DNA of 64,000 bases from Beverwykella pulmonaria (GCA_001599595.1 BCHH01000003.1:3329151-3393150); one strand, 5' to 3'; positions 43,737 through 54,287 are shown, numbered from the stretch's first letter. Notes: generated by a model from the letters alone, not told the origin. Made by a program: numbers and translations.

Positions 43737-44052
43737 TCAGGAACTAGAACGAGGACTACCGATCTTGTCAATCCAAGCCTTCCTCGCATTCTTGACGATC
43801 AAGTCAATGACAGTCTGCGCTCTCATACCTGAAACTGTAGTTGATTTGAGAGAACCTGTTCACCGTAAATAAACCATGGAATATAGCGCTTTCCTCTGCC
43901 GATGATGTGGGCTCATCCATTGTTGCCGTTCTAGTCGCTTAGGATGATTTCGAAGAGAGTCGCGATGAAATAGGTTTCATTGCCCATCAATCGCATGTTG
44001 AACGGAGGGACACAGGCCACGAGAGAAGCGAGAAGAAGAATTAAGAATTTAT
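43737..44052 (-). pseudogene. Decayed small secreted protein gene
   Basis: On the minus strand, immediately after the bases AT at 44052-44051, the frame reads KFLILLLASLVACVPPFN, a classic signal peptide lacking its ATG: one missing G would explain the loss. It continues MRLMGNETYFIATLFEII to a TAG, then a TGA seven codons later (each explicable by one transition from a Gln or Trp codon), HIIGRGKRYIPWFIYGEQ, and after a one-base shift AQTVIDLIVKNARKAWIDKI to a final TGA at 43737. TATAAAAGC (44150-44158) lies about 100 bp upstream of the lost start and is well placed for a TATA box. It was probably a secreted protein of about 100 residues; no family recognised. Confidence 0.5.
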
Positions 44053-44506
44053 GTTGAAGTAGATAGTTCAGTGTAGACTAGGAGTTGGTTAGGTATCAAG
44101 CGAGTTGTATTGGAAATAATGAATTTGGTGTTACTGGGAACCAGCTCGGGCTTTTATACTGCGGCAAGACTGGTTGCTGGAGAACCAGGTGAAAGAACGC
44201 ATCTTACCCGTTGTGACGCTAATTTGCGCTAGAAACCCTTATTTAGATGCTCAGAGGGTGAAAAATCTGCCACATGTATATCAAGGGCGCTTATTACTGT
44301 ACAGTATTACTAGCACATCTGGCATTCTGAAGCCCTCGTGAAGTTATTAGATGACCGAAGTTTATGCCGAATCACACTCAGACTCCTCTGAGTTACCTAG
44401 GTTCTCTATTGAACGTTGACATCTGGTAGGCAGCTTGATACTTTCTTTATTATCTGAATACAAACATATCAGAATAACACTGAGAACAGTACACGAGAGG
44501 TGATTC
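44053..44506. promoter_or_regulatory. Spacer with relic promoter and 3' flank of glycosidase gene
   Basis: It includes the TATAAAAGC box (44150-44158, minus strand) of the decayed secreted-protein gene. Nothing else recognised. Confidence 0.4.
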
Positions 44507-46531
44507 TCAGTACACTTTAAACTCCACCAATCTGATCTTCATACCCGTCTGCGGTGTAAATACCAGCCTTATCTGATTTGTACTCACTTCACCCCATTTT
44601 GCTATTGTAATACCATTTGCAATCGGTTCTGCGTATTTTGCATTCTCCACGTCAGCCCACAATCCAGAATCACTAACCTGCACGTGGTACTTGATAGGGA
44701 TGTCGAATCCTTGGCTCTTGTCGGCGAACCAGGCAATCTCAGCGCTTTCAACACTCATGTTGGTGCCAAAATCGATTGCGAACCAAACTTCCGAGCCGTT
44801 GCCAGCCGATGTACTCCACCCATTAGCAACGTCGGCTTCTGGGAAGAAGAAGATGCGACCATCAATGGCGCTATGGATATCATCTAATGAGGCGCCTGCC
44901 ACGGATACGCTGCCGACTGGGTACGACGTTGTGGCGCTGAGTTGTACGGATTTCGCGATGGGTTGTGAGAAGGTGGGCGCTGACAAGCGTGAAACAGGCA
45001 CGGTCAGTCTCTCTAGTTCGGGGCTCGAAGCTACAATATTGCCGTCGACCTCGATCTTAAGTCCCGCTGCGCCGTACCGTGAGCCGGTAGCATCCCATTG
45101 CACTGCGATGTCATGGCCGTGGTATCGAATCCTTTCCGCTCGGAAGTAACTGACAGTAGATGCATCAGCGAGGGGATTGACTTCGAGCACGTCGTCTGCA
45201 CGAGCACGAATACCAACGAATCCCGAAAGTATGAGATCGACAAAGCCGGAGTGGAAGTAGTGTGGTGATCGCTTCAGACCTACGATCGGCGCTCCAGAGT
45301 CGGGGTAGTAATCTTCTTCTATGTCTAGAATGCCTCCGCGGTTGGGATTGTAGTGGAGTTGCGCGTACTGTTTAAGTAGTCGCGTATAGTCTGCCCTGTT
45401 GATGACGTTGGTAGACACTCCGATAGGATAATGATCCAACCAGTTGGCAAGGCCGGTGAGGACTTGTGTTGTCTGAAAGGGCCATACCGGGCCGTTCCAT
45501 TGGCATTCCGGATTTGTGCCTTCATAGCGATATTGGCGCATGTAGTATTCGTAGCTCGGCTCGTTGGTTCGCAGGCCGTGTGGTCCTGCTAATTTGCTGC
45601 TGTTCAGAATGTGCTGCCAGGCTTGCGCATATTCGATGGTATCGTCGGGAAGATCATGCGTCCAGGGCACGTAGCCAACAAGTTCGCGACCACGAATTGG
45701 AGTGCCATATCTGACATATGTATTATTGACTTGGTATCTATCGATGAAATGCGCGAAGGTAGCATTCCAGAGAGATGCCTGTGTGATGTTCTTGAGCAAT
45801 GCAGCCTTGGAGGCGAATGAGTCCACAGTATCCTCCAGACCCCCTCTGAGTGCAGCAATATCCGAAATGGCTCTTGCATTGGCGTATTGATAGCTATTGA
45901 TACTGGGACGGAAAGAGTCTCCGCCCCTGAATCCATCTGCTCCTCCTGATGCATCGATACTAGAAATAGTGTACTCAGTTGCGTCTCTTAGTGGCTCGAC
46001 CCAGTAGAGGCCCTGGTTGGAGTCGTAAGAGTCGATCCAAGCGCTGTAGACACTTATCATAGCATCGAGCCTAGAAGTCGCATCTTCTGTAACTCCATCA
46101 ACCAAGTAACCTTGCCAAACCGATGCTGCCATGCTCTCCGAGAACTGTCTTGTATTGCTATTCGAGCTGAATATGAAGTCGGCATAATCCTCCTTGAATC
46201 TCCGATCACGACACCACCGGCCTTCAAGAAGATGAAAGCCCGTCGCATCGTTTAGTGAAGCCCATGGGTTGGTCTGCCAGCTGACATCGTTGAGGAACTC
46301 AGTTGAGATGAAGCCGTTGGCGCCGAGGTCGCGTTGGTGGCTTCGGAATATCTTCCAGCGGTAGTAGTATACCTCTGTGAGGGTGGGATCGCTGGATTCA
46401 AAGAGTGGAATGCGATCTAGGTACCATGGAGCGTCATTTCCGAAGTATTGATTAGTCAAGCCTTTCGCATCCAAAGCGGCATAAGTAGAACGAATCGCGA
46501 ATGTGAGTGTTGACGCGGCAAGGAACTTCAT
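44507..46531 (-). CDS. Secreted (alpha/alpha)6-barrel glycosidase, MGH1-like, with C-terminal discoidin-like domain
   Basis: A single-exon protein of 674 residues with signal peptide (MKFLAASTLTFAIRSTYA). The catalytic part (about 20-460) has EVYYYRWKIFRSHQRDLGAN, FISTEFLNDVSWQTNPW, GFHLLEGRWCRD and later CQWNGPVWPFQTTQVLTGL, a pattern of the mannosylglycerate-hydrolase-like/GH63-related (alpha/alpha)6 barrel. Acid candidates are the Glu in STEFLND and the Asp in RWCRDRR. About 460-540 is a beta-sandwich; residues about 540-674 (AIDGRIFFFPEADVANGWST, EVWFAIDFGTN, QIRLVF) resemble an F5/8-type C (galactose-binding) domain. It is probably extracellular; the substrate, plant or fungal polysaccharide or glycoside, is unknown. 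Confidence 0.82.
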   Translation of the reverse strand: MKFLAASTLTFAIRSTYAALDAKGLTNQYFGNDAPWYLDRIPLFESSDPTLTEVYYYRWKIFRSHQRDLGANGFISTEFLNDVSWQTNPWASLNDATGFHLLEGRWCRDRRFKEDYADFIFSSNSNTRQFSESMAASVWQGYLVDGVTEDATSRLDAMISVYSAWIDSYDSNQGLYWVEPLRDATEYTISSIDASGGADGFRGGDSFRPSINSYQYANARAISDIAALRGGLEDTVDSFASKAALLKNITQASLWNATFAHFIDRYQVNNTYVRYGTPIRGRELVGYVPWTHDLPDDTIEYAQAWQHILNSSKLAGPHGLRTNEPSYEYYMRQYRYEGTNPECQWNGPVWPFQTTQVLTGLANWLDHYPIGVSTNVINRADYTRLLKQYAQLHYNPNRGGILDIEEDYYPDSGAPIVGLKRSPHYFHSGFVDLILSGFVGIRARADDVLEVNPLADASTVSYFRAERIRYHGHDIAVQWDATGSRYGAAGLKIEVDGNIVASSPELERLTVPVSRLSAPTFSQPIAKSVQLSATTSYPVGSVSVAGASLDDIHSAIDGRIFFFPEADVANGWSTSAGNGSEVWFAIDFGTNMSVESAEIAWFADKSQGFDIPIKYHVQVSDSGLWADVENAKYAEPIANGITIAKWGEVSTNQIRLVFTPQTGMKIRLVEFKVY

Positions 46532-47359
46532 GACGCCTAAAATTTATTTATTTGCACAAGAAAGGGTCCGGTAACTACAAGAGTCAAGAAGGTTTTCTCG
46601 GGGGGTAGTCCTTGTATATGAGATGCTATAGTGCTGTCAGTTCGGGTCTAACTCTCCCGCTATACACAAGGGGAGTTCCTGATATCTCTCATATTCAAGT
46701 ATCATTCTACTGTATTAGGTAGACGAAAATTCAGACGGTGATTATCGAAGGCAAGTTTCTCCGTCGGCGATCATTTATATATAATCCCCACATATTCCCC
46801 GCACTTCGTCTGGGGAAGCTCAAAAAAATTCTCCGCCATCGTTAACGGGTGGTCTGGGTCCTTTGGTATCTTCAAAGGGATGACAAGGAAGTGATTCGTG
46901 GAGGCAAACGAAAGGATAGAATATGAATGAAATGGAGATGGAGATGGAGAGGATAGTGGAGTCTAAGGTGGAAAGGACGATAAAAGCTGTGCCGCCAATC
47001 CATATGCGGCTTAGCTTCTTCTTGCTTTGTTCTACTGTATGCTAGGACCTCTGAGAAGAATAACAACCGTGGAAGAACTCTTAGCAGATACTACAGGACG
47101 TAGTGGGGAAAGTTTCTGCCTTTGGCCCTTCATTTTAATCCGCGCAGAATCTTCAATTCCCATCCCATTGACTGGCTTGAAGCATTTCACAGTGTGCGAC
47201 AACACGCGAAAGTGTTGCTTCGAAACCTGATAGGAAAATATAATTCATAATTTTGATTTCAAGTGAACCTCCAGATTCAAGCCACCATTCGTCGAAGCCA
47301 GAGACAGAATAAAAACGTCTCGTCATAATCTCTGTCTGGGGACTCCCCTTTTTCGTTCA
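46532..47359. promoter_or_regulatory. Promoter region of the glycosidase gene
   Basis: TTATATATAA near 46775-46784 lies about 240 bp upstream of the ATG at 46531 (minus strand), and CCCC-rich stretches close by (TCCCCACATATTCCCCGC) resemble CreA/Msn2-type stress or carbon sites, though not an exact SYGGRG. A CA/GA-rich stretch lies at 46920-46960. No gene seen. Confidence 0.35.
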
Positions 47360-48131
47360 TTAGGAAGCATTTCTAGGTTCCGTCGCGTACGTTCTGGAGA
47401 AACTGGCTGGGTTTTGGTGTGGGAGGTTGCATGAACCTGAGGTAGAGATGGTGCTTGCCAACGAGCAAGTTGGACCAGTCATTCCCTTCACCACTTTCGC
47501 TAATATATGTTCCTTTGCTCCCTGTATCCGCGCCACTACTCTTATCTTCCTCTCCGCCCGGATTCTTTTCCATAGAGAAGAGCATAGGAGAGATGTATCG
47601 AGCCTCAAAACTCAGTGCCTTTACCGAGCGTAACAACTGCTTCGTCTCCTACATGCCCATCCCCTCGCACCCTATACCCATCCCATTATTTGATTCAAGT
47701 CGCAAACTCCTAATTTTAGGCTTTGCTTCAGAGCTCACGTAACGCATGGGCAAGCACATCTAACGCGCCTTCCCCGCCCACCCTGCCCACGTCTAGGACG
47801 GAAAATCCAGTCTCTGCTGCGGAGTTGTTGGCGTTTGGTGGTACCAGCAAAGTGCAGCAAACAGATACCTATCCATGAGCTCGCAGTCCTCTAGAGAAGG
47901 CAAATACGGTAGTCCCGAAAAGTTAAAGATAGGAAAGTCGTCTCTTTCAAGGGCACGCAGCATTCTGGCAAATGCATCTAGTGAGTCACCATCGAAGCGT
48001 AGCTCGCGACAATTATATTCAGCCACAGGAGATAAGAACTCGCTTTGCCTGTATGCAAATAACTTATCCATTTCAAATTTCCTGTCTTCTTCTGTCGGTG
48101 CCGAACTGGGGGCACGATCTTGATAACGCAT
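47360..48131 (-). pseudogene. Relic of a HET-domain (heterokaryon incompatibility) gene, C-terminal part
   Basis: From 48131 the minus strand reads AEYNCRELRFDGDSLDAFAR, GLPYLPSLEDCELMDRYLFA, ALCWYHQTPTTPQQRLDFPS, a TAG, then TWAGWAGKAR. This is the post-HET region ending in the family's FPSWSWAGW motif, with the Trp of PSW changed to TAG by one transition. After frame shifts it goes on LLRSVKALSFEARYISPMLF and DWSNLLVGKHHLYLRFMQPP. The N-terminal HET domain itself is absent or unrecognisable, so it is a dead fragment. Confidence 0.6.
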
Positions 48132-48508
48132 CGTGTCCCAGAAGCTCTATTCCGGCCCCACCGAGAGCGGGTCAAAGCAAGAGACTTGGCGGAAAGGATA
48201 GGATTCGATTTTCCATGACCACAAAAGGTAAGTGCCGCAAAAGGACTGGTACGGAATTAAGAGGCGTATTGGAGATGTATATGAGGCAAGGTGCGCATCA
48301 TATAATAGCCGTATGTTTCTTTTATCAACTAGGAGGAAAGCTTGGACCGAGAACAAGGGCTACATCTAAACACTACCCAAACACCGCTCTAGAGGCAAGC
48401 TGGACGCCCAAAGGGATGATTTTCTTCAATTCCCAGAATACGCACACCCAACCGCGTGTCTCTCCGGGCATCAAGGTATGCCGAAGCCACTCAGTTTGCG
48501 GAACCGTC

Positions 48509-48965
48509 ATGTTTAACGCGACAGCCACAAATTCGAGCATCCCCTCTTGGATACTTCCAGGATTCCATGTTAATTCGGAAAGCACCCATTGCCCAACCGC
48601 CTCCTCTGTTCTCACACACTTCGGCATATACAACGGGATAAGCCTTGGCATCTTCCTCCTCCTTGGATTGTACCACGTCGAACGGCGTATCAAATTCTGG
48701 CTCAAATCCTGCCTTTACCCGTGGATGATCTGGTCTGCAGCCTTCAGCGTCATCATGCAGACTGCCGGTATCGTCACTACCTCGCTATTGATTCGAAGCA
48801 GCGGTTATCATGCCGACCTGTGGCAGCTCATCCAGATATAGGCGATTCGGCTACGAGTCAGCTGGTTCATTGGAAATATGTTGAATGTAAAGAGAAACTA
48901 GACTCTGGGTGCAAGCGACTCCAAAAGCGGCGACAGAAACCCTCCAAAAAAGGAGTCAAAAGTCC
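48509..48965 (+). pseudogene. Decayed multi-pass membrane protein, 5' part
   Basis: ATG 48509 opens MFNATATNSSIPSWILPGFH, then HFGIYNGISLGIFLLLG (TM1), WMIWSAAFSVIMQTAGIV (TM2) and ADLWQLIQI, after which TAG stands where the family has Trp. The same frame continues AIRLRVSWFIGNMLNVKR, another TAG, then TLGASDSKSGDRNP. The pattern is of the uncharacterised fungal membrane proteins with LWxxRPRxxW text. Both stops arise from Trp by one transition, consistent with RIP. Only about 150 of several hundred residues are left. A truncated 110-residue product from 48509 to 48841 is formally possible. Confidence 0.6.
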
Positions 48966-49085
48966 CTAGACATAGAGTTACTCTAGTAATGTCTATTCCG
49001 CCATTCCCATTCCTTCAACGCTAGACCTGAGCCCACCCTCAAACTAATGCAAATTCTTTCCATGTCTCATCCTTTCGACATCGGT

Positions 49086-50576
49086 TCAGAGCGGCGTCTC
49101 AAAGACTAGCGCAATCGCGTCGTCGCCTGCCGTGATGACCCTCTCCCCGTTCCCCTGCACAAACCCCATGATACCGCCGCCCTCTCCACCTCCCCGATGA
49201 CCTTTCCACTCCCCAACCAACCCCTTTCCAGCCGCCGCAGTCCCACCTCTCGTATCCCAACTCCTCAGTACACCATCGTAACCTACCGACCTTAGAAGCC
49301 ACCCGCCAGGTCCAGATCTGTTGACGAACTCTAGCTTGACGACTGCCTGCGGTGCCTCCTCATCTGCGTGCGCTTCTTCAATGCGCCGGCGGATAGCAAA
49401 GCGATGCGCGGTGTCGAAGAGCGTGATCGTTCCATCTACATTACCAGCAGCGAGCAGCGTAATCGGCGCAGAGGAGAATGCGAGCGTTTCGATGTTATCC
49501 TGTCCGGCTTGGAGGGAGGCTAGAATTTGGCCAGCCTGGCCGCTTGAACTCGATCCAGATTGCTTTGCGCCCCCAGCTTTACCGCGTGCGCCCCCGCCCG
49601 TGGAGGATGAAGAAGTTGCACTGAGACGAGGTAGACCGACAATACGGAGCTGGCCTTCTGATCCACCAACCGCAACGAAGGCGCCGTTGGATGCTATGGC
49701 GGTGGTATAAAGGCCGCCTTCGACGCGAAACCGTTCGTCTTGCCCGGTGAGGCTGACGACAGTTTGTGCGTCGGGCGTTGCGGTCAGGCCCTGTGAAGCC
49801 GCGTCCCCGAACACGTCCCACACATACAGAGCGCTATCCTCGGACACAGTTGCTAGGAGACTGCCGTCAGGGCTCCACGCACCTGCGGTGCACGTTTCAG
49901 TGTGGAGATAGTAAGCTTGTAGGACCACCAATTCGCTGCCCTTCTCTTTTGCGTCGATCTGATACACCCACACGGACCCGTCTGATGCGCCGAGCGCAAT
50001 GACGTTCGGATGATCGGGGTGTGGACAAGTGAGTAGCCAGTTGATTTCTTCTACTTCCTGCGCCTCGGCAAGGAACTTCCAGCGCTTGCCTGTAGGTTCG
50101 CCCTGCCAGACGCGCAGCTTCCCATCCAGCCCGGCGGTTGCGAGATACTGGCCTTTGGGGTATGTGAATGCAATAGCGTTGATGGAATCCGTATGCCCTT
50201 CAAGTTTGAACAGGCTCTTCACTCCTTCTCTTTCCTGGGGCTGGTTGGAGTTTCCGTTAGGCGCGGCGGCGGGGGTTACGTCGAAGACGTATCCGACATC
50301 GTCGCCACCGCCCGTGGCAACGATTTCTGGATGCACGGGGTGTTGCGCTATGCAGAAAATTGAGTCTGTGTGACCATCAAAGTGGGCTACGCTGTCGTTT
50401 TGCAGATCAATCTCCATCTGGATGTCTCTGGCATTTGGGTCGTTGATGTCTTCGTCGTCAGAATCCATGGGCGCATCTTCGTCATCGGCAATTTCCTCTC
50501 CTACGTCTGCTGGGTCAAGCATGGCGTCCTCATCCTCGTCTTCGTGCTCTGCCTGGTGGGGTTGGTGGGCGGACAT
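49086..50576 (-). CDS. SQT1: WD40 ribosome-assembly protein SQT1 (AAMP-like)
   Basis: A single-exon protein of 496 residues. The start is ATG 50576 (MSAHQPHQAEHEDEDED); seven codons upstream in frame begin with GTG and are not used. An acidic N-terminus of about 75 residues precedes a seven-bladed propeller with repeats such as HFDGHTDSIFCIAQHPVHPE, LEGHTDSINAIAFTYPKGQY, GAWSPDGSLLATVSEDSALY and a low-complexity Gly/Ser insertion (about 330-360, TSSSSTGGGARGKAGGAKQS). The order GHTDS...GHTDS plus TGGGDD and the acidic N-terminus match SQT1, the dedicated chaperone of ribosomal protein Rpl10/uL16 in yeast, and human AAMP. It acts in cytosolic 60S maturation. It is a conserved housekeeping gene, in contrast to the relics to the left. 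Confidence 0.88.
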   Translation of the reverse strand: MSAHQPHQAEHEDEDEDAMLDPADVGEEIADDEDAPMDSDDEDINDPNARDIQMEIDLQNDSVAHFDGHTDSIFCIAQHPVHPEIVATGGGDDVGYVFDVTPAAAPNGNSNQPQEREGVKSLFKLEGHTDSINAIAFTYPKGQYLATAGLDGKLRVWQGEPTGKRWKFLAEAQEVEEINWLLTCPHPDHPNVIALGASDGSVWVYQIDAKEKGSELVVLQAYYLHTETCTAGAWSPDGSLLATVSEDSALYVWDVFGDAASQGLTATPDAQTVVSLTGQDERFRVEGGLYTTAIASNGAFVAVGGSEGQLRIVGLPRLSATSSSSTGGGARGKAGGAKQSGSSSSGQAGQILASLQAGQDNIETLAFSSAPITLLAAGNVDGTITLFDTAHRFAIRRRIEEAHADEEAPQAVVKLEFVNRSGPGGWLLRSVGYDGVLRSWDTRGGTAAAGKGLVGEWKGHRGGGEGGGIMGFVQGNGERVITAGDDAIALVFETPL

Positions 50577-50949
50577 GGTAACCACTAGAAATTTCACGGT
50601 CAGATTTGACGTAGAATCGAGAAGCTTTCGCGGAAAGGAAGGAAAGCTGTCCGCGAAGGCGATTTATATGCGACAGGTGTGTGGTGGTGCTTAGAAATGC
50701 CCTTCAAAGCCCTTCCACCAAGATCTTTTTTGTTCGGGGTTGCACGTCGGAGGTTGAGCGAGAAAATGCCGACGTCATAAGCGCACGTGACTCGAATTCA
50801 TCCAGAGACGTGAGCATTCCATGGAATTATAGAATACGTTGTGCTGTTGCAGCAGCATCTATGGAGAGCAACGCTATCTAATATGCGACGGTATATACCT
50901 ATCCCCAAATATTCGCAGTGTACAACCTTCCAAAACAAGTGAGCCATAT
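50577..50949. other. Short spacer upstream of SQT1
   Basis: Contains the SQT1 promoter and the 3' end region of the ligase gene; nothing specific recognised. Confidence 0.4.
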
Positions 50950-53027
50950 CTACAGCTTCGCACCTGCCGCTCGTCTCTTCTCCTTTTCCCTGTCCCTCAA
51001 AAATCTCCGCAAAATCTTCCCGCTGGGGCTCTTTGGGATCACGTCTATGAACTCGATGCCGCCAGTGATCCACTTATATCTCGCCTTGTGTTCTTCGACG
51101 TGCTTCTGGATCTGGCGTGCGGTCACATGGTCGCTTTCCTCGTGGCTAACGGACGGTGACTTGACGACAAACGCCTTGGGCACTTCGCCGGACTTTTCGT
51201 CAGGCACTTGGATTACAGCGCAGTCGTTGACGGCGGGGTGGGTCAGGAGATGGGCTTCCAGTTCCGCGGGGGCTACTTGATGGCCCTGTAGCATATGAGC
51301 ATCGACTCTCTGAAATGGCTCGAAAGCAGGGGAAAGGTCTACTCACCTTCACTTTGATGAGCTCCTTGATCCGATCTACGATGAAGACATGCTCGTTTCC
51401 TTTTGGCGATTTCCTAATAACAGCCTCATCGCCAGTGCGCATATATCCATCCTGAAACGTCTCTGCGTTCGCTTTCTCGTTGTTCAGATAGCCGAGCACA
51501 ACAGCAGGAGACTTGACAAGAAGTTCTCCGGGTTGGTCGTACTCGGTAATCTCCTCGCCCTCGGGCGATACAAGTCTGCATTCGATGCCAGGGTAGATGG
51601 AGCCCGAGGAGCCAAACCAAATATCGTGAGGGCTAGACGAAGTCACGACAGTGCAGGTTTCTGTGAGACCTATGCTCGGCGTTAGTTCTGGACTTGTATT
51701 CGAATTGATGAGAACTACCATAGCCTTGGCGAATAGCCCACGTCGGGAAGATGCGCTGCAGGTCTTCAGCGGTTTCCTTCCCCAAAGGAGCCGCGCCCGT
51801 GAAGATGGACCAAACGCTGCTGAGGTCGTACTTGGCAAGTGTGCTCTGGTTCTTTGTCATCAAGATGATGATCGGAGGTACCTTGCAGCAGTTAGCCCGG
51901 AGCACGGCCGAGTGGGGTCTTGGAACTGGTGGCTTACTAAAAACAGGGAGTGAATCTTGAACCTTTGAATCGCATTGAGGAAGCTCGCAAACTCAAATTT
52001 GGGCAACACTACGACGCTATCGCCGCGGTAAATGCTCCCATGGCAGATGACAACCAGTCCATAGATGTGGCTCATGGGCAAAAGCCCTAGGGCATTCTCA
52101 GTGTAGTCTGACTGGGTTCCTGGTGGTATCTTTGTGTCCCGGAATGGCTTGTCATAAAACTTGGCTTGGACTACACGCTATCAGTCGCTGCGATGGTTCA
52201 TTGGGAGCTGACGGGCTTACTTGTATTTGCGATAACGTTGCGATGCGAGATCATGACGCCTTTCTAGATGTGGGGGTCAGCTTCCACGCCCTGTCTATGT
52301 TCCTGTGCAGCTAGACGTACAGGCAGTCCAGAGGTGCCGCTGGAGTAGCAGAGAAAGGCGGTTCTCTTTGCAGCATGGCCCGGCTCCCAATTCAACGGCT
52401 CCAGACGATCTGCCTTGGCGCCCTCTCGTATCAAGTCATCCACGGTCGTGATGCCACTTGGGCTGTCTTGTCCCGTGAACTCTTTGGGCAGTTCGAGCAG
52501 ATATATGCGGTTGCTCTGTATGCCGCATCGCTTCGCAGCCTCCTGCGCGGTCTTGAGAAGCGGAAGACAGGTGAAGAGGACCTTTGCGCCCGAGTTTTTC
52601 AGCTGGTACTCGAGCTCCGAGAGCTCGTAGGCGGCATTAGCGGGCGATTGGATGCCGCCGAGACGATGCGTCGCCCATGCCAGCGGAAGGGTGTCAAGCT
52701 GGCGATGTCAGCAAAATCCCACAGAACGACACCAGGCGCGCCACGGACCGTGTTCACGGAAAAGACGGCAATGACCTTGTCCCACTCGGAGCCCGCGTTA
52801 GGCTGCCACCCGAGCTCCTTCGCGAGCCCTCGTGCGAGGAAGTCGACGCGCTCCTTGACCTCGAGGGCCGAGTACGTCTTGCCCGTCAGGCCGCAGATGA
52901 ACGGCTGCCTCGAGTATCCCAGCGGGTGTCGCCCGTGGTGTTCATCGAGCATGAAGTCGCAGATGGGGACCGAGTCGGGCGGGTCGAAGGGCAGCTTGGG
53001 GACCCATTCGGGGGGGTAGAAGGGCAT
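50950..53027 (-). CDS. Peroxisomal 4-coumarate-CoA-ligase-like acyl-CoA synthetase, seven exons
   Basis: Exons 53027-52749, 52698-52321, 52263-52221, 52170-51938, 51881-51719, 51669-51347 and 51285-50950 join in frame to 584 residues. The adenylation signature SSGTSGLPKGVM is split across exons 2 and 3. THRLGGIQSPANAAYELSEL, ALGLLPMSHIYGLVV, RQGYGLTETCTVV (A5 motif), GELLVKSPAVVLGYLNN, YMRTGDEAV (A7) and PKSPSGKILRRFLRD (A10, with the catalytic Lys) follow in canonical ANL order. It ends AGAKL, whose AKL is a type 1 peroxisomal targeting signal. It would activate a carboxylic acid (aromatic or fatty) with ATP and CoA in peroxisomes. The first donor (GTCCGT) is weak but gives a 50-bp intron and the expected NT-x-DTLPLAW text. 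Confidence 0.88.
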
Positions 53028-53879
53028 CGTGGGCGGGCGGGCGCTCACAGGTGTCTGCGCGCAGGGTCAATGGTGTGTGTGCGTGTCAATGGGGGAGCAG
53101 CCGTACCTGCGCTTGGGTGGGGGATCTGAGGCGTACTTGAGGGTTGGCCGAGGTCACCGACGTGGGCGAGGCGCAAGGGCACACTCGGCTTTACGGGCGA
53201 TCTTAACACCTCATTGTCGACGGCGACAGTTTGGCAGCTTAGCAAGCCGCGGCAGTCGAGTGTGAACGTCGGCCGTCGCTCGGCCAGCCACCAAAGGGCG
53301 CTCGCAGGCTCTCTTCCGTCCTCGTCATGCCGCCCGCAAAGCCGGGGTAGCCATTGCGGAGATGGGCCCCGAAAGGGATAGCCGTCTTGGCGCGCTGCCG
53401 CGAGCCTGGAGATGCTCGCAAAGAGAGGCCAGCCTCAACACGGCTCTGCAAAGCCCTTCTGCGGTTGCTAGAGGCGGGTTTCGTTTCTAGCAGCACCTGT
53501 TTCCCATGAGATACTCGCTCCTTGGGGCCCCAAGGTCCGACTTGGGAAGTCTCAAGCTTCGCCTACAGGTGCCTCATGTCCATGGATGTTCCCTCGTGCC
53601 TACCCCACATCCAATTCGTACCTCGTCTGTAGCTCGTCCTGAACCCGCGATGGCATCTGCATCGGCCCGTGCTCCTGCTCTGACTCGGCCTTCATCTTCA
53701 ACCCACCGCTCCGAGTTATCGCCACACAGTTCGGTGATGCGTACGGGGTGTCCCCTTCCCGCACACCGCTACTGACAGCGATCCATGGCGGTCGTACACA
53801 TGAAGTCTCTTTCGCGTCCTGAGCCCCCTCTTCTAACTTGACGTCTCGTTGCGCTTTGTTCTGGCAGCATTCCGCCACC
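53028..53879. promoter_or_regulatory. GC-rich divergent region upstream of ligase and hypothetical gene
   Basis: An 852-bp GC-rich region with no supported coding frame. It should contain the ligase promoter and the leader of the plus-strand gene at 53880, including an intron-like CTAACTTGACG...TGGCAG just before that ATG. Confidence 0.4.
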
Positions 53880-54287
53880 ATGCGTCACCCGGAGCCCTCG
53901 AGGGCATTGGGCACCTCTCAGGAGACCAGCCGACCAAACATGTTTGGGGCAGTAAATAGGTTTCTGCACGCCTACGCGTCCAGCCAGGACGGCCATCTGC
54001 GCAAAGTTGCACCCGGCAAACCAGCAAAGAAACAACCACAACGGCCTCGTTCTGAGTCTCTCTCCGAGCCGGCATATGGACCCGGTTCAGCAGCTTCCGA
54101 ACCGATCCGACGACCTCCTAAGCAGACCATGGCTTCCCTTATTCCAAGCCTCCTGAAGCGCAAGAGAGCTTCAACCCAGTCTCAAGAGACTAGCTCCAGT
54201 CTGAGCAACTTCCCAGCTGATCTTTCTGACTATTCCGAGGCGCAGGCTAACAAAAGGAATCCAAGGAGAGGAGGAAATCTCCGTTAA
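53880..54287 (+). CDS. Hypothetical basic Ser-rich protein
   Basis: ATG 53880 is in a strong context (CGCCACCATGC), giving 135 residues. After MRHPEPSRALGTSQETSRPN comes FGAVNRFLHAYASSQD, a basic stretch GKPAKKQPQRPRSES, then MASLIPSLLKRKRASTQSQE and a Ser-rich end. It has no signal peptide, domain or membrane segment; KRKRAS-like clusters could be nuclear localisation signals. The upstream sequence ends with an intron-like acceptor, so an unrecognised 5' exon may exist. Not identified. Confidence 0.4.
   Translation: MRHPEPSRALGTSQETSRPNMFGAVNRFLHAYASSQDGHLRKVAPGKPAKKQPQRPRSESLSEPAYGPGSAASEPIRRPPKQTMASLIPSLLKRKRASTQSQETSSSLSNFPADLSDYSEAQANKRNPRRGGNLR

Noticed and set aside
47972..48508. Extension of the plus-strand membrane-protein frame upstream of 48509
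   Set aside because: That part overlaps the HET relic in antisense and has no membrane-protein text; family-like text starts at the ATG at 48509.
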